DNA of 64,000 bases from Nitrosospira sp. NpAV (GCF_000832065.1 NZ_JXQM01000003.1:62001-126000); one strand, 5' to 3'. Positions 38,501 through 47,606 are shown, counted from the stretch's first letter. The notes: generated by a model from the letters alone, not told the origin. Numbers and translations: made by a program.

Positions 38501-38632
38501 CAGCCTGGCGAGACGGTGTGCCTGATATGTAGAAGTTTCCGCTTCCCAGTAGATAAGGAAAGCAGCAATAATCAGCGCGACGAAAAGCAGGATCAGGACA
38601 ACAAGGGCAAGAAATTTGAGCGCACGCCTCAC
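35501..38632 (-). CDS. Large class A penicillin-binding protein (transglycosylase-transpeptidase)
   Basis: 1043 residues, longer than PBP1a/1b. N-terminal anchor (residues 6-28), then a GT51 transglycosylase (about 130-310, with FIENRELLDPIHSKKNPA and GGSTLATQIEKYRHSP), then a transpeptidase with all three active-site motifs: STAK at 491-494, SVN at 597-599, and GKTGTG near residue 950. So it should both polymerise and cross-link peptidoglycan. Extra sequence lies between the two catalytic parts and around 600-850. C-terminus is basic (PKAKRKHGNSS). Stand-alone; no cell-division genes near it. Confidence 0.92.
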   Translation of the reverse strand: MRRALKFLALVVLILLFVALIIAAFLIYWEAETSTYQAHRLARLAGELNWEVKSGPSDDPHFPQSGPYDVRLGYSRLPEMLHNLVIHGFQVQAQARASARMKELVAHGLFVPYHEKTQAGLEIAASGGRPLYRAIFPGRVYKNFEAVPSLVADSLLFIENRELLDPIHSKKNPAIEWDRLGRAILDKIIQVFRPEHGVVGGSTLATQIEKYRHSPNGLTITPEDKLQQVASASVRAYLDGKETMPARKRIVVDYLNTVPLAGAAGFGEANGLGDGLWVWYGLDFDETNRILSSRFVDGDGLIEGARLYKHVLSLIIAQRRPSYYLLAGRKALEELTDSHLRVLAQAGVIPDSLRDAALEIPLRFRDTAPPEEPRNFSAKKAVNAVRMQLASLLGLKRMYDLDRLDLSVQSTLDADLQQKTTDVLRQLKNPEHANAAGLYGPRMLDTEDPSKIVYSFMLSELTPEGAKFRIQADNFDQPLDINKGTKLDLGSTAKLRTLVTYLEIVEALHGKYAALDKKSLLKQEVDPSDMLSRWAIGYLSQSTDKSLATMLDAALERNYSANPDERFFTGGGAHVFHNFKREDDRKFLSVREATLKSVNLVYIRLMRDIVRHYMFHIAGSSARILKDAGDPDREGYLRRFADKEGKQFINRFYLKYKGKTATPDMIGKVFFSSFRHTPRRLAAAYRYIYPESTFGEFEKFMRPYRSVFKRLTPDFLQDLYESYGPGKYSLADQGYIVTVHPLELWLVRYLITHPGAQYADVIQASTDERVAVYHWLFKTKYKNSQDSRIRGLLEIEAFLEIHRSWKRLGYPFDSLVPSLATAIGSSADHPAALAGLMGIILNDGVRVPAVLIEHLHFAAGTPFEAIVERPPVQGERIFSPELAAAVRGVLTDVVATGTASRLARAMVEERAMVEEDGNVEEDSNEILIGGKTGTGDHRYITFSSPGVVKESRAVNRSATFVFFIGDRFFGTMTAFVPGADAANYKFTSALSTQVVKHLLPILKPLTDKAQPLPEQAEQAKRASQKKVVKEALPKAKRKHGNSS

Positions 38633-38927
38633 GATGGAGTTATCAAAATGGGATTTTGATCTCTATAAGTTATTGAAGATCCACGATATGGATTCAGTTT
38701 CACGCTATATTGCATGATTGATGGGATAAAGCGGGATATATTGGCAAATTCATTGATATCGTTGATTTTATCCGCATTCCATAGCACAAATGCCTGATAA
38801 TCTCACGCTTGCCGCAGTGTTGCGTTGCAGCAAAGGAATTTTGAACTGCATAATAAACAACATGGATGGGGGCCTGCAACGGTATCTCGGAATTGTGAAC
38901 CTGCCTTACTGAACCAATGGAATCCCG
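38633..38927. other. Intergenic stretch, nothing recognised
   Basis: 295 bases between divergent genes; no conserved frame or RNA seen. Confidence 0.4.
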
Positions 38928-39740
38928 ATGGAATTTTTTAGCCTCCTCCTTAAGACAATTGCCCTCCGCCCTTACGTATTTATATTCCTCACCGTTTTTC
39001 TATTCTCCGCGGCCCGCCTGATCGGCTGGCGAAGAACATGGTACTTCATGGGAATCACATGGCTCGTGGCACTTTTGTGCGAATTTTCTTCCACTCGTAC
39101 CGGTATTCCATTCGGCTGGTATCACTATACCGGCTCGACCGTCGGGCAGGAATTGTATATCGCGGATATTCCGTTTATGGATTCCCTCTCGCTTCCCTTC
39201 CTTCTTTATGCGAGTTACTGCATGGCCTTGGCTTTTCTTTTACCTGCCACCCGTCCACAGGGCCTTGGGCTCTCTATCGGTATGGTCCGGATGCGATTTC
39301 CTCTCGCTACAAGAACGGATTGGCCTGTCATGCTGCTGACAATTCTTTTTTTCAGTTTCATCGACATAATCATTGATCCAGTCGCACTTCGCGGGGAGCG
39401 CTGGTTTCTCGGTCAGATTTATTACTATCCCGATCCCGGCACCCATTTTGGCGTACCTGTGGCGAATTATATCGGCTGGGCGGTTGTCGGCTTCCTTTCG
39501 CTCCGTGCTTATTTTCCATTGGATCGAAAACTTCTCCAGACCGGTCTCTCGCCTGATCGGGCGGTCACCGGATACATACTCCTGGGTTGCGGCCTCTATT
39601 ATGGCGTATTGATCTTCAACCTCACTGTCACTTTCTGGATCGGCGAATCACTTCTAGGCATGACGGGTCTGCTCATCTATATCCCGCTCACCGTATTACT
39701 CGCCCTTCGGCTTCTGGGTCACTTGGGAGCTTCTGAATAA
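38928..39740 (+). CDS. Carotenoid biosynthesis-type membrane protein (CruF/DUF422-like)
   Basis: 270 residues, about seven membrane helices. The family residues are seen in FSSTRTGIPFGWYHYTGSTVG, DPVALRGERWFLGQIYYYP and GVPVANYIGWAVVG, matching DUF422/CruF carotenoid hydratase-like proteins. Whether it acts on carotenoids here is unproven; a squalene/phytoene synthase gene lies at 46.6 kb but no desaturase is in the window. Confidence 0.85.
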   Translation: MEFFSLLLKTIALRPYVFIFLTVFLFSAARLIGWRRTWYFMGITWLVALLCEFSSTRTGIPFGWYHYTGSTVGQELYIADIPFMDSLSLPFLLYASYCMALAFLLPATRPQGLGLSIGMVRMRFPLATRTDWPVMLLTILFFSFIDIIIDPVALRGERWFLGQIYYYPDPGTHFGVPVANYIGWAVVGFLSLRAYFPLDRKLLQTGLSPDRAVTGYILLGCGLYYGVLIFNLTVTFWIGESLLGMTGLLIYIPLTVLLALRLLGHLGASE

Positions 39741-40092
39741 GCCCCCGCCGTGGGTATTCTGCTTCCACAACGGCGGCAGACATATTCCCAGGGCCACTCT
39801 TCAGCCCAGTCGAGCAATACAATATCTTAACCCTCAGACAGACAAGATATAATCCCGGATCATCCCTTAGGACTCGAGATGATGGCAAGGTAGGTTGCGA
39901 GGCAGTTTTACCGGATGAGGGAAGTCCATAGCTGGGTCCGTGGACGCCGGACAAGCGGCGAAAATGGCCGCAGTCTGGCCGCCAGCGCTCGCCTAAGCTT
40001 GGAGAGCCGGCTAATGGATTATCTGGGATAATGCCATCCATGAAATTCAATCCTGAATTCCTACCATCAGAAAATAAACTGGAGAATAGAAA
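39741..40092. other. Intergenic region with strong secondary structure
   Basis: 352 bases between the carotenoid-type gene and the cytochrome c gene. It contains the candidate structured RNA listed separately. No protein frame here is convincing. Confidence 0.5.
39860..40055 (+). ncRNA. Candidate structured RNA of unknown class
   Basis: A consensus TATAAT (39848-39853) is followed by about 190 bases with several strong hairpins: ATCATC paired with GATGAT (39869 region and 39891 region), GTCCA paired with TGGAC around 39926-39948, and GCGGC-GAAAAT-GGCCGC around 39956-39975. It ends before the cytochrome c gene at 40093. It matches no RNA I can name. Confidence 0.35.
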
Positions 40093-40401
40093 ATGAAAAA
40101 AATGACCTTATTGTTGGCAATCTCCGCGTTCGTAAGTTTGGTTGGTTGTTCGAAGACCGATCCTTACACGCCGCCCGAAAGTGCAAGCGGAGAAGATATA
40201 TTTTATGCAAACTGTACCAAATGCCACAAGCCGGAAGCGGCCGGCAACGTGATGACGCTGAGTTCCGCCGTGGCGAATAAGGATGCCATTATCCAGAAAA
40301 TACATAAAGGAAGCATGTCCATGCCTGCATTCCCCAATATTAAAGGTGAACCGGCGCAACGTTTGGCGGAATTTGTACTCTCAAACAGCAAAACCAAGTA
40401 A
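40093..40401 (+). CDS. Small lipoprotein cytochrome c
   Basis: 102 residues. Lipobox LVGCS with the lipid Cys at residue 19, then a single haem site CTKCH (near residue 42) and a distal methionine ligand in MSMPAFPNI. Predicted to be anchored by lipid to a membrane facing the periplasm and to pass single electrons. GGAG lies eight bases before the ATG. Confidence 0.93.
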   Translation: MKKMTLLLAISAFVSLVGCSKTDPYTPPESASGEDIFYANCTKCHKPEAAGNVMTLSSAVANKDAIIQKIHKGSMSMPAFPNIKGEPAQRLAEFVLSNSKTK

Positions 40402-40486
40402 TCCGCCGATCGTCCTTGCACGACCCCATGAACAACAGGTCAACGCGTAATGCGGGCGGTCAGTTTACGGCAGGATCTCGATATTA

Positions 40487-40975
40487 ATGGTGATTATTAA
40501 GTGGTTGCTTATTGTTGTCGCTCTCGTGGTTATCACGGGGGTGATCGCTGGCCAGCTTGGGCTCCTGAAAGGCACGCCGCCCACTGATCTAGGCGTGCGT
40601 GAAGGTAAACTCAAGCCACCTTCAAAAACACCCAATAGTGTCTCCAGTCAAGCATCACTCTATCCCGATCACCCGCAGCGTGCTTATGCCAGCATCGCAC
40701 CCTTATCGATGAAGGGAGATGGTGCCGCCACGCTGTCCCAAATTGCCAGCATCATCAAGACAATGGATGGTGCGCAAATAGTTAAAATGGAACCTGGTTA
40801 CCTTTACGTACAATTCACTACCCGGATCATGAAGTATGTGGATGATGCCGAATTCTATTTTGACCCGGCTGCGGGAGTAATTCAAGTACGGTCATCCTCG
40901 CGCCTGGGAAGCAGCGATTTAGGCGTAAACCGCGAACGTATCGAGTTCATCCGGCAAAAACTGGAATCTTCCTGA
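40487..40975 (+). CDS. DUF1499 membrane-anchored protein
   Basis: 162 residues. N-terminal membrane anchor (KWLLIVVALVVITGVIAG), then the DUF1499 domain with the characteristic GVREGKLKPPSKTPNSVSSQA, YLYVQFTTRIMKYVDDAEFYFD and IQVRSSSRLGSSDLGVNRERIEFIR. Function unknown, proposed to be extracytoplasmic. Confidence 0.9.
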   Translation: MVIIKWLLIVVALVVITGVIAGQLGLLKGTPPTDLGVREGKLKPPSKTPNSVSSQASLYPDHPQRAYASIAPLSMKGDGAATLSQIASIIKTMDGAQIVKMEPGYLYVQFTTRIMKYVDDAEFYFDPAAGVIQVRSSSRLGSSDLGVNRERIEFIRQKLESS

Positions 40976-41087
40976 ACCTGCTTATCGGTATGAATGCTTG
41001 GCTGGTCGCGAGCATGGCGCCCGGAAACCGGATGTACTAAGCTAAACCGGCGCCGGCACAACCGTTTTCAACTTCTACGCTTCCTCT

Positions 41088-43493
41088 ATGACCGCCGCGC
41101 TACGCCCGATCTACCGGCTCCTGTCTGGATTGCTTATACTGGCGTTGCTGTTGATGGCTGCTGCCTGGCTGGCCCTACGGAGCAGCCTGCCTCAATACGA
41201 GGGAACCGTGAACATGGCGGGACTGGCCGCACCCGTGACGGTCGAGCGGGATGCGCTTGGCAGCGTGACCTTGCGCGCACAAGATCGTCATGATCTGGTT
41301 CGGATACTCGGTTTCATCCATGCGCAGGAACGTTTTTTCGAGATGGATCTGATGCGGCGCAAGGCAGCCGGGGAACTGGCGGAATTATTCGGTCCCGCCG
41401 CCTTGCCAACCGACCTCAAAGTACGGATGCATCGCATGCGTGCCCGCGCATCGGCGATACTGGAAGAGCTGCCAGCCACACAGCGCGAGTTGCTCGATGC
41501 GTATCGCGATGGGGTGAATGAGGGTCTGGACGCTCTTACGGTGCGGCCATTTCCATATCTGCTGACGCGTACGCGCCCGCTCCCATGGCGCAGCGAGGAT
41601 AGTATATTGGTCGTCAAGGCAATGTATTTCATGCTGAATGATGGCGGCAATCGCCGCGAGCTTGCCTTCTCCACCATGCGCGCGGCTCTCCCTGAAGCCG
41701 CCTATCGATTTCTCACCGCCGGGGGCGGTGCTTGGGACGCGCCACTCATTGGCACGGCACTTGATTGGCCACGGCTTCCCTCCGCTGAAGAGCTGGATCT
41801 GCATAAGCTCGATCCCGGCCTGATGCGCAGCACCGATGAGCACAGCGACAACCTGCCTGGCAGTAACAGCTTCGCCGTTGCTGGTTCGCTGGCTGCTGGC
41901 GCCGCACTGATCGCCAATGACATGCACCTGGATCTTCGTGTACCGAGTATCTGGTTCCGCGCGCGCCTGATCTATCCGAACTCGCGCCGCACTGGACTCA
42001 TGAACGACATCAGCGGTGCCAGTCTGCCCGGTACACCGGCCATTGCCGTCGGCTCAAATCGTAAGATTGCCTGGAGCTTTACCAACAGTTATGGTGATCT
42101 CGCGGATTGGGTTCGTGTTATCCATCATCCGGCGGATGCCTCGCGTTATCTCAGCTCGACTGGATGGCGACCCGTCACTATTCACCGCGAAATCCTGCAT
42201 GTGCGCGGTGCGCCTGATGAAACGCAGGAGGTGCATGAGACGGAGTGGGGTCCTATCCTGGCTGCCGACCATGATGGCACGCCGCTGGCACTGGCCTGGG
42301 CCGCACACCGGTCTGGCGCGGTAAATATGGAACTCACCTTGCTGGATCAGGCTGAATCCGTTGATGAAGCCATCGCAATTGCGCAAAATGCGGGCATTCC
42401 GGCTCAAAACTTTGTCGTCGGCGACCGGCAAGGTAAAATTGGCTGGACCATCGCAGGCCGCATCCCCGCACGTACGAATGGTTATGACCCGACGCTTCCA
42501 GCCGACTGGAGCAAGCCGGACATGGGGTGGAACGGCTGGCTTATGCCCGCGCAGTATCCACTGATTGTCGATCCACCGGAGCAGCGCCTGTGGACCGCCA
42601 ATGCACGTACCGTCGATGGCCCGTTGCTTGATAGACTCGGCGACGGCGGCTACGACCTTGGCGCGCGTGCAAAGCAAATCCGCGACAGCATGCGCGAACA
42701 GGAGCGTTTCTCGCCTGCCGGCATGCTGGCGATCCAGCTCGACGATCGCGCGCTATTCCTCGTACGCTGGAAAAAGCTTCTTGAACTCACCCTGAATCCA
42801 TTGGAAGCCGCACCCTGGCACACCGAAATGCAGCAGGCACTCCTTGATTGGAATGGACATGCTTCGACGGCATCGGTGGCTTACCGGGCGGTGCGGGCAT
42901 TCCGCCAGGAAGTCACCCATAGTGTCCTCAGCGGCTTTGCTGCCGCCATCCGGCGCGATCACCCAGACTTTGTGCTGCCAAAGCTGAATCAGGCCGAATA
43001 CGCGGTGTGGACCTTGATCGCGCACCGCCCGCAACACCTGTTGCCGCCGGCTTATGCCAGCTGGGATGATTTGCTCGTCAGCTGTGCCAAACGCGTAGCC
43101 GAGCGCATGCAAAATCAGCCGGGGGGTATCGCCGAACGCAGCTGGGGGGAGCGCAACACCGCGCGTATCCGGCATCCGCTTAGCCGTATCCTGCCGGAAT
43201 TTGTCGCATACTGGCTGGACATGAGAAAAGACGCGCTACCTGGTGACGTCAATATGCCGCGCGTACAAGCGCCGGATTTTGGCGCTTCGCAGCGTTTCGC
43301 GGTTGCACCCGGCGATGAAGAGCATGGTTATTTCGAAATGGCCGGTGGACAAAGCGGGCACCCGCTGTCGCCCTACTATGGAAGCGGTCATGCGGACTGG
43401 GTGGCCGGCAAACCAACGCCATTCCTCCCGGGTCCGCCCAGGCAGACGCTGCATCTGCAGCCTGCCGCACATCCTGTTGGGAGAATGCCATAA
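41088..43493 (+). CDS. Penicillin acylase / N-acyl-homoserine lactone acylase family
   Basis: 801 residues, Ntn-hydrolase. N-terminal membrane anchor/signal (residues 11-31), then the alpha-chain region and the self-cleavage site with the catalytic Ser in PGSNSFAVAG (Ser259), followed by the beta chain (AWSFTNSYGDLADWVRV, WGPILAADHDG). These enzymes hydrolyse amides; possible substrates include beta-lactams or quorum-sensing acyl-homoserine lactones, and nothing here picks between them. Start ATG 41088. Confidence 0.93.
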   Translation: MTAALRPIYRLLSGLLILALLLMAAAWLALRSSLPQYEGTVNMAGLAAPVTVERDALGSVTLRAQDRHDLVRILGFIHAQERFFEMDLMRRKAAGELAELFGPAALPTDLKVRMHRMRARASAILEELPATQRELLDAYRDGVNEGLDALTVRPFPYLLTRTRPLPWRSEDSILVVKAMYFMLNDGGNRRELAFSTMRAALPEAAYRFLTAGGGAWDAPLIGTALDWPRLPSAEELDLHKLDPGLMRSTDEHSDNLPGSNSFAVAGSLAAGAALIANDMHLDLRVPSIWFRARLIYPNSRRTGLMNDISGASLPGTPAIAVGSNRKIAWSFTNSYGDLADWVRVIHHPADASRYLSSTGWRPVTIHREILHVRGAPDETQEVHETEWGPILAADHDGTPLALAWAAHRSGAVNMELTLLDQAESVDEAIAIAQNAGIPAQNFVVGDRQGKIGWTIAGRIPARTNGYDPTLPADWSKPDMGWNGWLMPAQYPLIVDPPEQRLWTANARTVDGPLLDRLGDGGYDLGARAKQIRDSMREQERFSPAGMLAIQLDDRALFLVRWKKLLELTLNPLEAAPWHTEMQQALLDWNGHASTASVAYRAVRAFRQEVTHSVLSGFAAAIRRDHPDFVLPKLNQAEYAVWTLIAHRPQHLLPPAYASWDDLLVSCAKRVAERMQNQPGGIAERSWGERNTARIRHPLSRILPEFVAYWLDMRKDALPGDVNMPRVQAPDFGASQRFAVAPGDEEHGYFEMAGGQSGHPLSPYYGSGHADWVAGKPTPFLPGPPRQTLHLQPAAHPVGRMP

Positions 43494-43567
43494 TCCGATA
43501 ATGATCAGCGTGGCAAGAGGCGGGATATATCGAGCAAGAAACGAATATCAGCGATATGAGAACGCTA

Positions 43568-44059
43568 TCACTGCCTGGGTTCGACGGCCTGGATTCCCTT
43601 CTCGTAATGGGTATAGATGTAAATAGGCAATCCTAACTCTCCAAGATGATGCGTGACCAGCGGCCGTACCGCATCCCAATCCAGACCGCCTGCTCCGGTT
43701 GCGAGGCGCGGCAACGCCAGGCTGGCGAATCTGTCATATTCCAGCAAATAACGCAGTTCGCGTAATGCATGATCGACATATTCGGTTCTGGCACGCCCCG
43801 GTCCACTACCTTGGCTATGCAGCGCTTCGTGAGTGAGCAGATTGATAATGCGCTTGCTCATTGCGCCAGACCACACCCACGCATCACCGGATTTTGGCTG
43901 CGCTGCGTGGCAAAAGTGCCGAAAATCTTTGACCATGGCCGGCCATTGCTCACCCAGGCTCAGGGCCAATCCTTGATTGAAATAATCATCGGGGGCCACC
44001 CCGTGGGCAATAACCTGGGCATGACTCAACAGAATATCGCCCCTTACCTCATAAATCAC
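43568..44059 (-). CDS. Macrodomain (ADP-ribose-binding) protein
   Basis: 163 residues, single macrodomain. Starts MIYEVRGDILLSHAQVIAHGVA and carries the ADP-ribose phosphate-binding loop LPRLATGAGGLDW near residue 125. Closest in appearance to ALC1/TARG-type macrodomains that remove or bind ADP-ribose. With the ADP-ribosylglycohydrolase at 1.3 kb it points to ADP-ribose turnover in this organism, though the genes are 40 kb apart. Confidence 0.88.
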   Translation of the reverse strand: MIYEVRGDILLSHAQVIAHGVAPDDYFNQGLALSLGEQWPAMVKDFRHFCHAAQPKSGDAWVWSGAMSKRIINLLTHEALHSQGSGPGRARTEYVDHALRELRYLLEYDRFASLALPRLATGAGGLDWDAVRPLVTHHLGELGLPIYIYTHYEKGIQAVEPRQ

Positions 44060-44268
44060 GTAGCCTCCAGTAATAGGGACTATTAAAAATCCAGTATAGC
44101 AATTTATTTCTTATTTGCTGGCGTACCTCCTTTATCAAGCGCAATGGGAAGATCGTCCTATATACAGGAAACAACGTACAGGATTTAATGTTATTCATAG
44201 AAATGCGGCTAAGCATTAATCTAGAAAATGGGTACCCGTCCATAAAATTTGGTCTTAAGGAAACAATA

Positions 44269-45525
44269 ATGATCAAATCATTTTTCACGCTATTAGCTGC
44301 AACAATTTCCACTACCGCCTGGGCGGCGCCCATTCCCCCGCTACAGACCCGGCTTGTCGCGACCGGCTTTGATCAACCATTATTCGCCACCGCACCCAAT
44401 AGAGACTCGCGTCTGTTCGTTGTCGAGAAGGGCGGGTTAATCAAGATTATTCAGAACGGTACGGTGCTGCCAACTCCGTTCCTCGATTTATCCGGCTCGG
44501 TCGATACCTCGGGTGAGCGTGGCCTGCTTGGCATGACATTCGATCCGAACTTCGTGGACAATCGGCGCTTCTATGTCAACTATATAAACAAGACCACCCT
44601 CGATACGGTGGTTGCCACCTACCAAGCCAGTGCGGCCCAGCCTAATGTCGCGGATGCCGCCAGCGCACAGACCGTGATCACCATCGCTCAACCCGAGTTC
44701 AGCAACCACAAAGCGGGCTGGATCGGTTTTCGCCCCGGTGAGGCAAACAATCTATACATTGGGACCGGAGACGGCGGATTTCGTGACGATCCGCAGAATC
44801 GCGCACAAAATCTCACCGAGAACCTCGGTAAAATGCTGCGTGTCGACGTATCGGCCGACCGTTTCCCCGGCGACACCACACGATATGGCTATGCGATTCC
44901 CGCAGGCAATCTGGCAAATGGCAACCCCGGAATCAACGCCGAAATCTATGCTTACGGATTGCGTAACCCATACCGCGACAGTTTCGACCGGGAAACCGGT
45001 ACTCTCTATATTGCCGATGTCGGGCAGAACAACCGGGAAGAAATCAACATCGGCAGCGCTGGCGCCAACTACGGCTGGCGCGTATTCGAAGGAACCCGTT
45101 TGAATTTTCCGGACGATGCGCAACCTCCGAATCACACGCCGCCGATCTTCGAATATGATCATAACGGATTAGGTGCTTCAATCACCGGCGGCTATGTATA
45201 CCGTGGGTTGGAGATTGATGGACTGCAAGGAACTTACTTTTTTGCCGACTTCGTTACCGATCAGGTCATGTCTTTCCGTTTCACCGGCACCGGCATTACG
45301 GAACTCACCGACCGAACCGCCGAACTGCTGTCTCCCACCGGCATTTCCGGACAAATTTCTTCATTCGGCGAAGATGGCTTTGGTAATCTGTATCTGGTGA
45401 GCATCAACGGCCGGATTGGAATGATAACCGCCGTACCGGAACCGGAAGGCTACGCGATGATGCTGGCGGGAATGGTTCTGATAGCGCTATGGGTCAGACG
45501 TAGAGAGAGAATGTGCCAAGATTAA
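44269..45525 (+). CDS. Sorbosone/glucose dehydrogenase-like beta-propeller with PEP-CTERM
   Basis: 418 residues from ATG 44269, which AAGGA precedes by about seven bases; an upstream ATG at 44188 would add a leader before the signal peptide. Signal peptide ends near TTAWAAPIPP. The propeller repeats of PQQ-type soluble sugar dehydrogenases are seen (LLGMTFDPNFVDNRRFYVNY; AYGLRNPYRDSFDRETG; IADVGQNNREEINI). The C-terminus VPEPEGYAMMLAG plus hydrophobic helix plus RRR is a PEP-CTERM exosortase-sorting tag, so it is probably exported and anchored or released. Cofactor and substrate unknown. Confidence 0.93.
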   Translation: MIKSFFTLLAATISTTAWAAPIPPLQTRLVATGFDQPLFATAPNRDSRLFVVEKGGLIKIIQNGTVLPTPFLDLSGSVDTSGERGLLGMTFDPNFVDNRRFYVNYINKTTLDTVVATYQASAAQPNVADAASAQTVITIAQPEFSNHKAGWIGFRPGEANNLYIGTGDGGFRDDPQNRAQNLTENLGKMLRVDVSADRFPGDTTRYGYAIPAGNLANGNPGINAEIYAYGLRNPYRDSFDRETGTLYIADVGQNNREEINIGSAGANYGWRVFEGTRLNFPDDAQPPNHTPPIFEYDHNGLGASITGGYVYRGLEIDGLQGTYFFADFVTDQVMSFRFTGTGITELTDRTAELLSPTGISGQISSFGEDGFGNLYLVSINGRIGMITAVPEPEGYAMMLAGMVLIALWVRRRERMCQD

Positions 45526-45608
45526 TGCTGTCTCGATATGCTTTCATCGGCCGGGCGCTACCTGATCGTTTTCACACGGTCCCCGGAAGTTTTGCAACAA
45601 TCTTCGGC

Positions 45609-46145
45609 TCACTCGAAACGGTCAAAGCGATAGTGAAGACGTACGCATCCTCTATCCATCGGTTGCGCACTAATCAGCTTTGGACTATCGCGATGGCCTG
45701 TAGCGGGAAACAGTGGGCGGCCACCGCCCAATAACTCGGGAATGAGGTAGATTTCGATCTCATCCAGGGCGCCTTTTTCCAAGAATGTCATTTGCAATTG
45801 CCCGCCTCCGAGCATCCATACGTCGCCATCTTCCAGTACTCGCAACTCGGCGATGAGAGCGTCGACGTCGCTGCGCACCTCAAGATCCCCTTTAGGGCGA
45901 TCGATGGGGCTTGAAGTAACAACCAAAACCCTTTGGTCTCCATAACTCCATGGAGCCGGATCGTTGGCGATAAAATCGTAGGTGCCGCGCCCCATAACAA
46001 CCGTACGGATACGCTTGATAAACAACTCGTAGTCATGCTCTCCCAAATCCATATCGTTGTATCGGAAGAGCCAATCCAGGTTATGGTCGTCGGTCGCAAT
46101 GAAGCCGTCAAGGCTTGACGCAATATAGCCGAGAATCCTCGCCAT
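45609..46145 (-). CDS. Dihydrofolate-reductase-like (RibD C-terminal family) protein
   Basis: 178 residues. MARILGYIASSLDGFIATDD, VMGRGTYDFI and the late WMLGGGQLQMTFLEKG match the RibD_C/DfrA-like reductase family. These proteins use NADPH but their substrates are mostly unknown; the main folate enzyme is presumably elsewhere. Confidence 0.9.
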   Translation of the reverse strand: MARILGYIASSLDGFIATDDHNLDWLFRYNDMDLGEHDYELFIKRIRTVVMGRGTYDFIANDPAPWSYGDQRVLVVTSSPIDRPKGDLEVRSDVDALIAELRVLEDGDVWMLGGGQLQMTFLEKGALDEIEIYLIPELLGGGRPLFPATGHRDSPKLISAQPMDRGCVRLHYRFDRFE

Positions 46146-46565
46146 TCGTTTTCAATCTCCTATTGATTTATAGATGAATATCCGTTTACAAATTATCCAT
46201 GGCGAGATCCAAAAGCATATCTGGCGAAGCTCTCTCCTTGACGCCGTGCTGGATCAAATGTTGTCCATCAGCCCATCCAATCTGAGCTCCGCCTAGGCGG
46301 GCTCAAACCATTTTGCGCAGGATCTTTCGACAGGCTATGCTACGCCCCATCCATCCTAAGCACGCAGCATAAACGATGAATCTGCCCTGATTTTACTTGG
46401 GCTCCAAATTATCGTTTTTATTGTGGCTTCGTTAATGCCATCCGTCCGGAATGAGAAGCTTCTCTCCCCGAATATCCGCTTGAAGAACGCAATATCTTGA
46501 CGTTCATGTTCGGCACCATGTAATGTTCGGCCCTGATTGATCGAGCATTTCTGGAATTCCTATCC
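46146..46565. other. Intergenic region, nothing recognised
   Basis: 420 bases. A partial inverted repeat (GAGCTCCGCCT with AGGCGGGCTC) lies near 46286-46306 but no gene or RNA was recognised. Confidence 0.4.
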
Positions 46566-47606
46566 TTGAGCACCGAATCCGCCACACACGAGCTTCTGCA
46601 TGATATTCTCAAGCAGGTCTCCCGGTCATTTTATCTCACGCTTAATGTGCTGCCGGCAGGGGTGCGCGATCAGATGGGACTGTCGTATCTGTTTGCGCGC
46701 GCCGCCGATACCATTGCCGATACGGATCTTATCGACCGTACGCAACGTCTGAAATACCTCAATCAGTTTCGCGCGCAATTTGGAGTTATTGAAATTGATT
46801 GGCGGGCCATTCGGGAGATTCAGACCGCACTGGTTCCCCACCAGAAAGACTCTGCGGAAAGCATTCTTCTCCAGCGGCTGGAGGATTGTTTGAAATTGTA
46901 TGAAACATACTCCGCCGGGGATCGGGCGCGCATCCAATGGCTGATGGAGGTGCTGCCCAACGGGATGGAAATGGATCTGACCCGGTTTCCCGGTGAGTCG
47001 GCCGGGCAACTTACTGCATTATCCACGCTGGACGAGCTGGATCAGTACACTTACTATGTCGCGGGTTGTGTCGGGGAATTCTGGACCAGAATGGTCTGTG
47101 CGCATAGCTCGGTGATGGCGCGATGGGATGTCACGAAGATGTCCGCCATGGGTGTGAGATTCGGAAAAGGATTGCAACTTACCAATATTGTGAAGGACAT
47201 CGCCCGCGACCTGCATAATGGCCGCTGCTATGTGCCAGTGCCGCTCCTGCAGGAAGCTGGATTAAAGCCCGCTGATCTGCTGAATGAAGACAATCTGCCG
47301 AAATTCCGGCCCGCCTTGAATCGGCTCATCCGGCTTGCCCTGGAACATCTGGATGAGGGCTGGCGGTACACCCTGGCCATTCCCCGATCCGAGACACGCC
47401 AGCGATTGGCCTGTATGTGGCCGATTTTGTTGGCCGGAGAGACATTGAGACGCGTCGCGGTGGCTCCCGACTTACTCAACCCCGCCGTCAATGTGAAAGC
47501 GCCCCGCAGCACCGTGTATGGGGTAATGGCGATAACAACACTTACCTGCGCCAATGAATACGTGGCGACCGCCTACTGGAACCGTCTCAGGGAGTATATT
47601 GTCTGA
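46566..47606 (+). CDS. Squalene/phytoene synthase family protein
   Basis: 346 residues from TTG 46566; no ATG lies upstream before a stop. The two prenyl-diphosphate metal motifs are seen: ARAADTIADT (DTIAD, residue about 47) and NIVKDIARDLHNG (near residue 212). VSRSFYLTLNVLPAGVR and YYVAGCVGEFWTRM are squalene-synthase-like. It condenses two C15 diphosphates, probably to presqualene or squalene for hopanoids, but phytoene synthesis is not excluded. The next gene is a BT1-type transporter 150 bases on. Confidence 0.9.
   Translation: MSTESATHELLHDILKQVSRSFYLTLNVLPAGVRDQMGLSYLFARAADTIADTDLIDRTQRLKYLNQFRAQFGVIEIDWRAIREIQTALVPHQKDSAESILLQRLEDCLKLYETYSAGDRARIQWLMEVLPNGMEMDLTRFPGESAGQLTALSTLDELDQYTYYVAGCVGEFWTRMVCAHSSVMARWDVTKMSAMGVRFGKGLQLTNIVKDIARDLHNGRCYVPVPLLQEAGLKPADLLNEDNLPKFRPALNRLIRLALEHLDEGWRYTLAIPRSETRQRLACMWPILLAGETLRRVAVAPDLLNPAVNVKAPRSTVYGVMAITTLTCANEYVATAYWNRLREYIV

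Noticed and set aside
40026-40048. TPP riboswitch (CTGGGATAATGCC resembles its end)
   Set aside because: The CTGAGA box and the rest of the aptamer are missing and the downstream gene is a cytochrome.
39688-40050. A 120-residue leftward protein
   Set aside because: It overlaps the carotenoid-type gene, has no recognisable domain, no ribosome-binding site, and lies over a structured region.
39860-40055. RNase P RNA (GAGGGAAGTCC and GAGAGCCGGCTAAT recall its conserved blocks)
   Set aside because: The region is far shorter than RNase P RNA and lacks the full conserved boxes in the right spacing.
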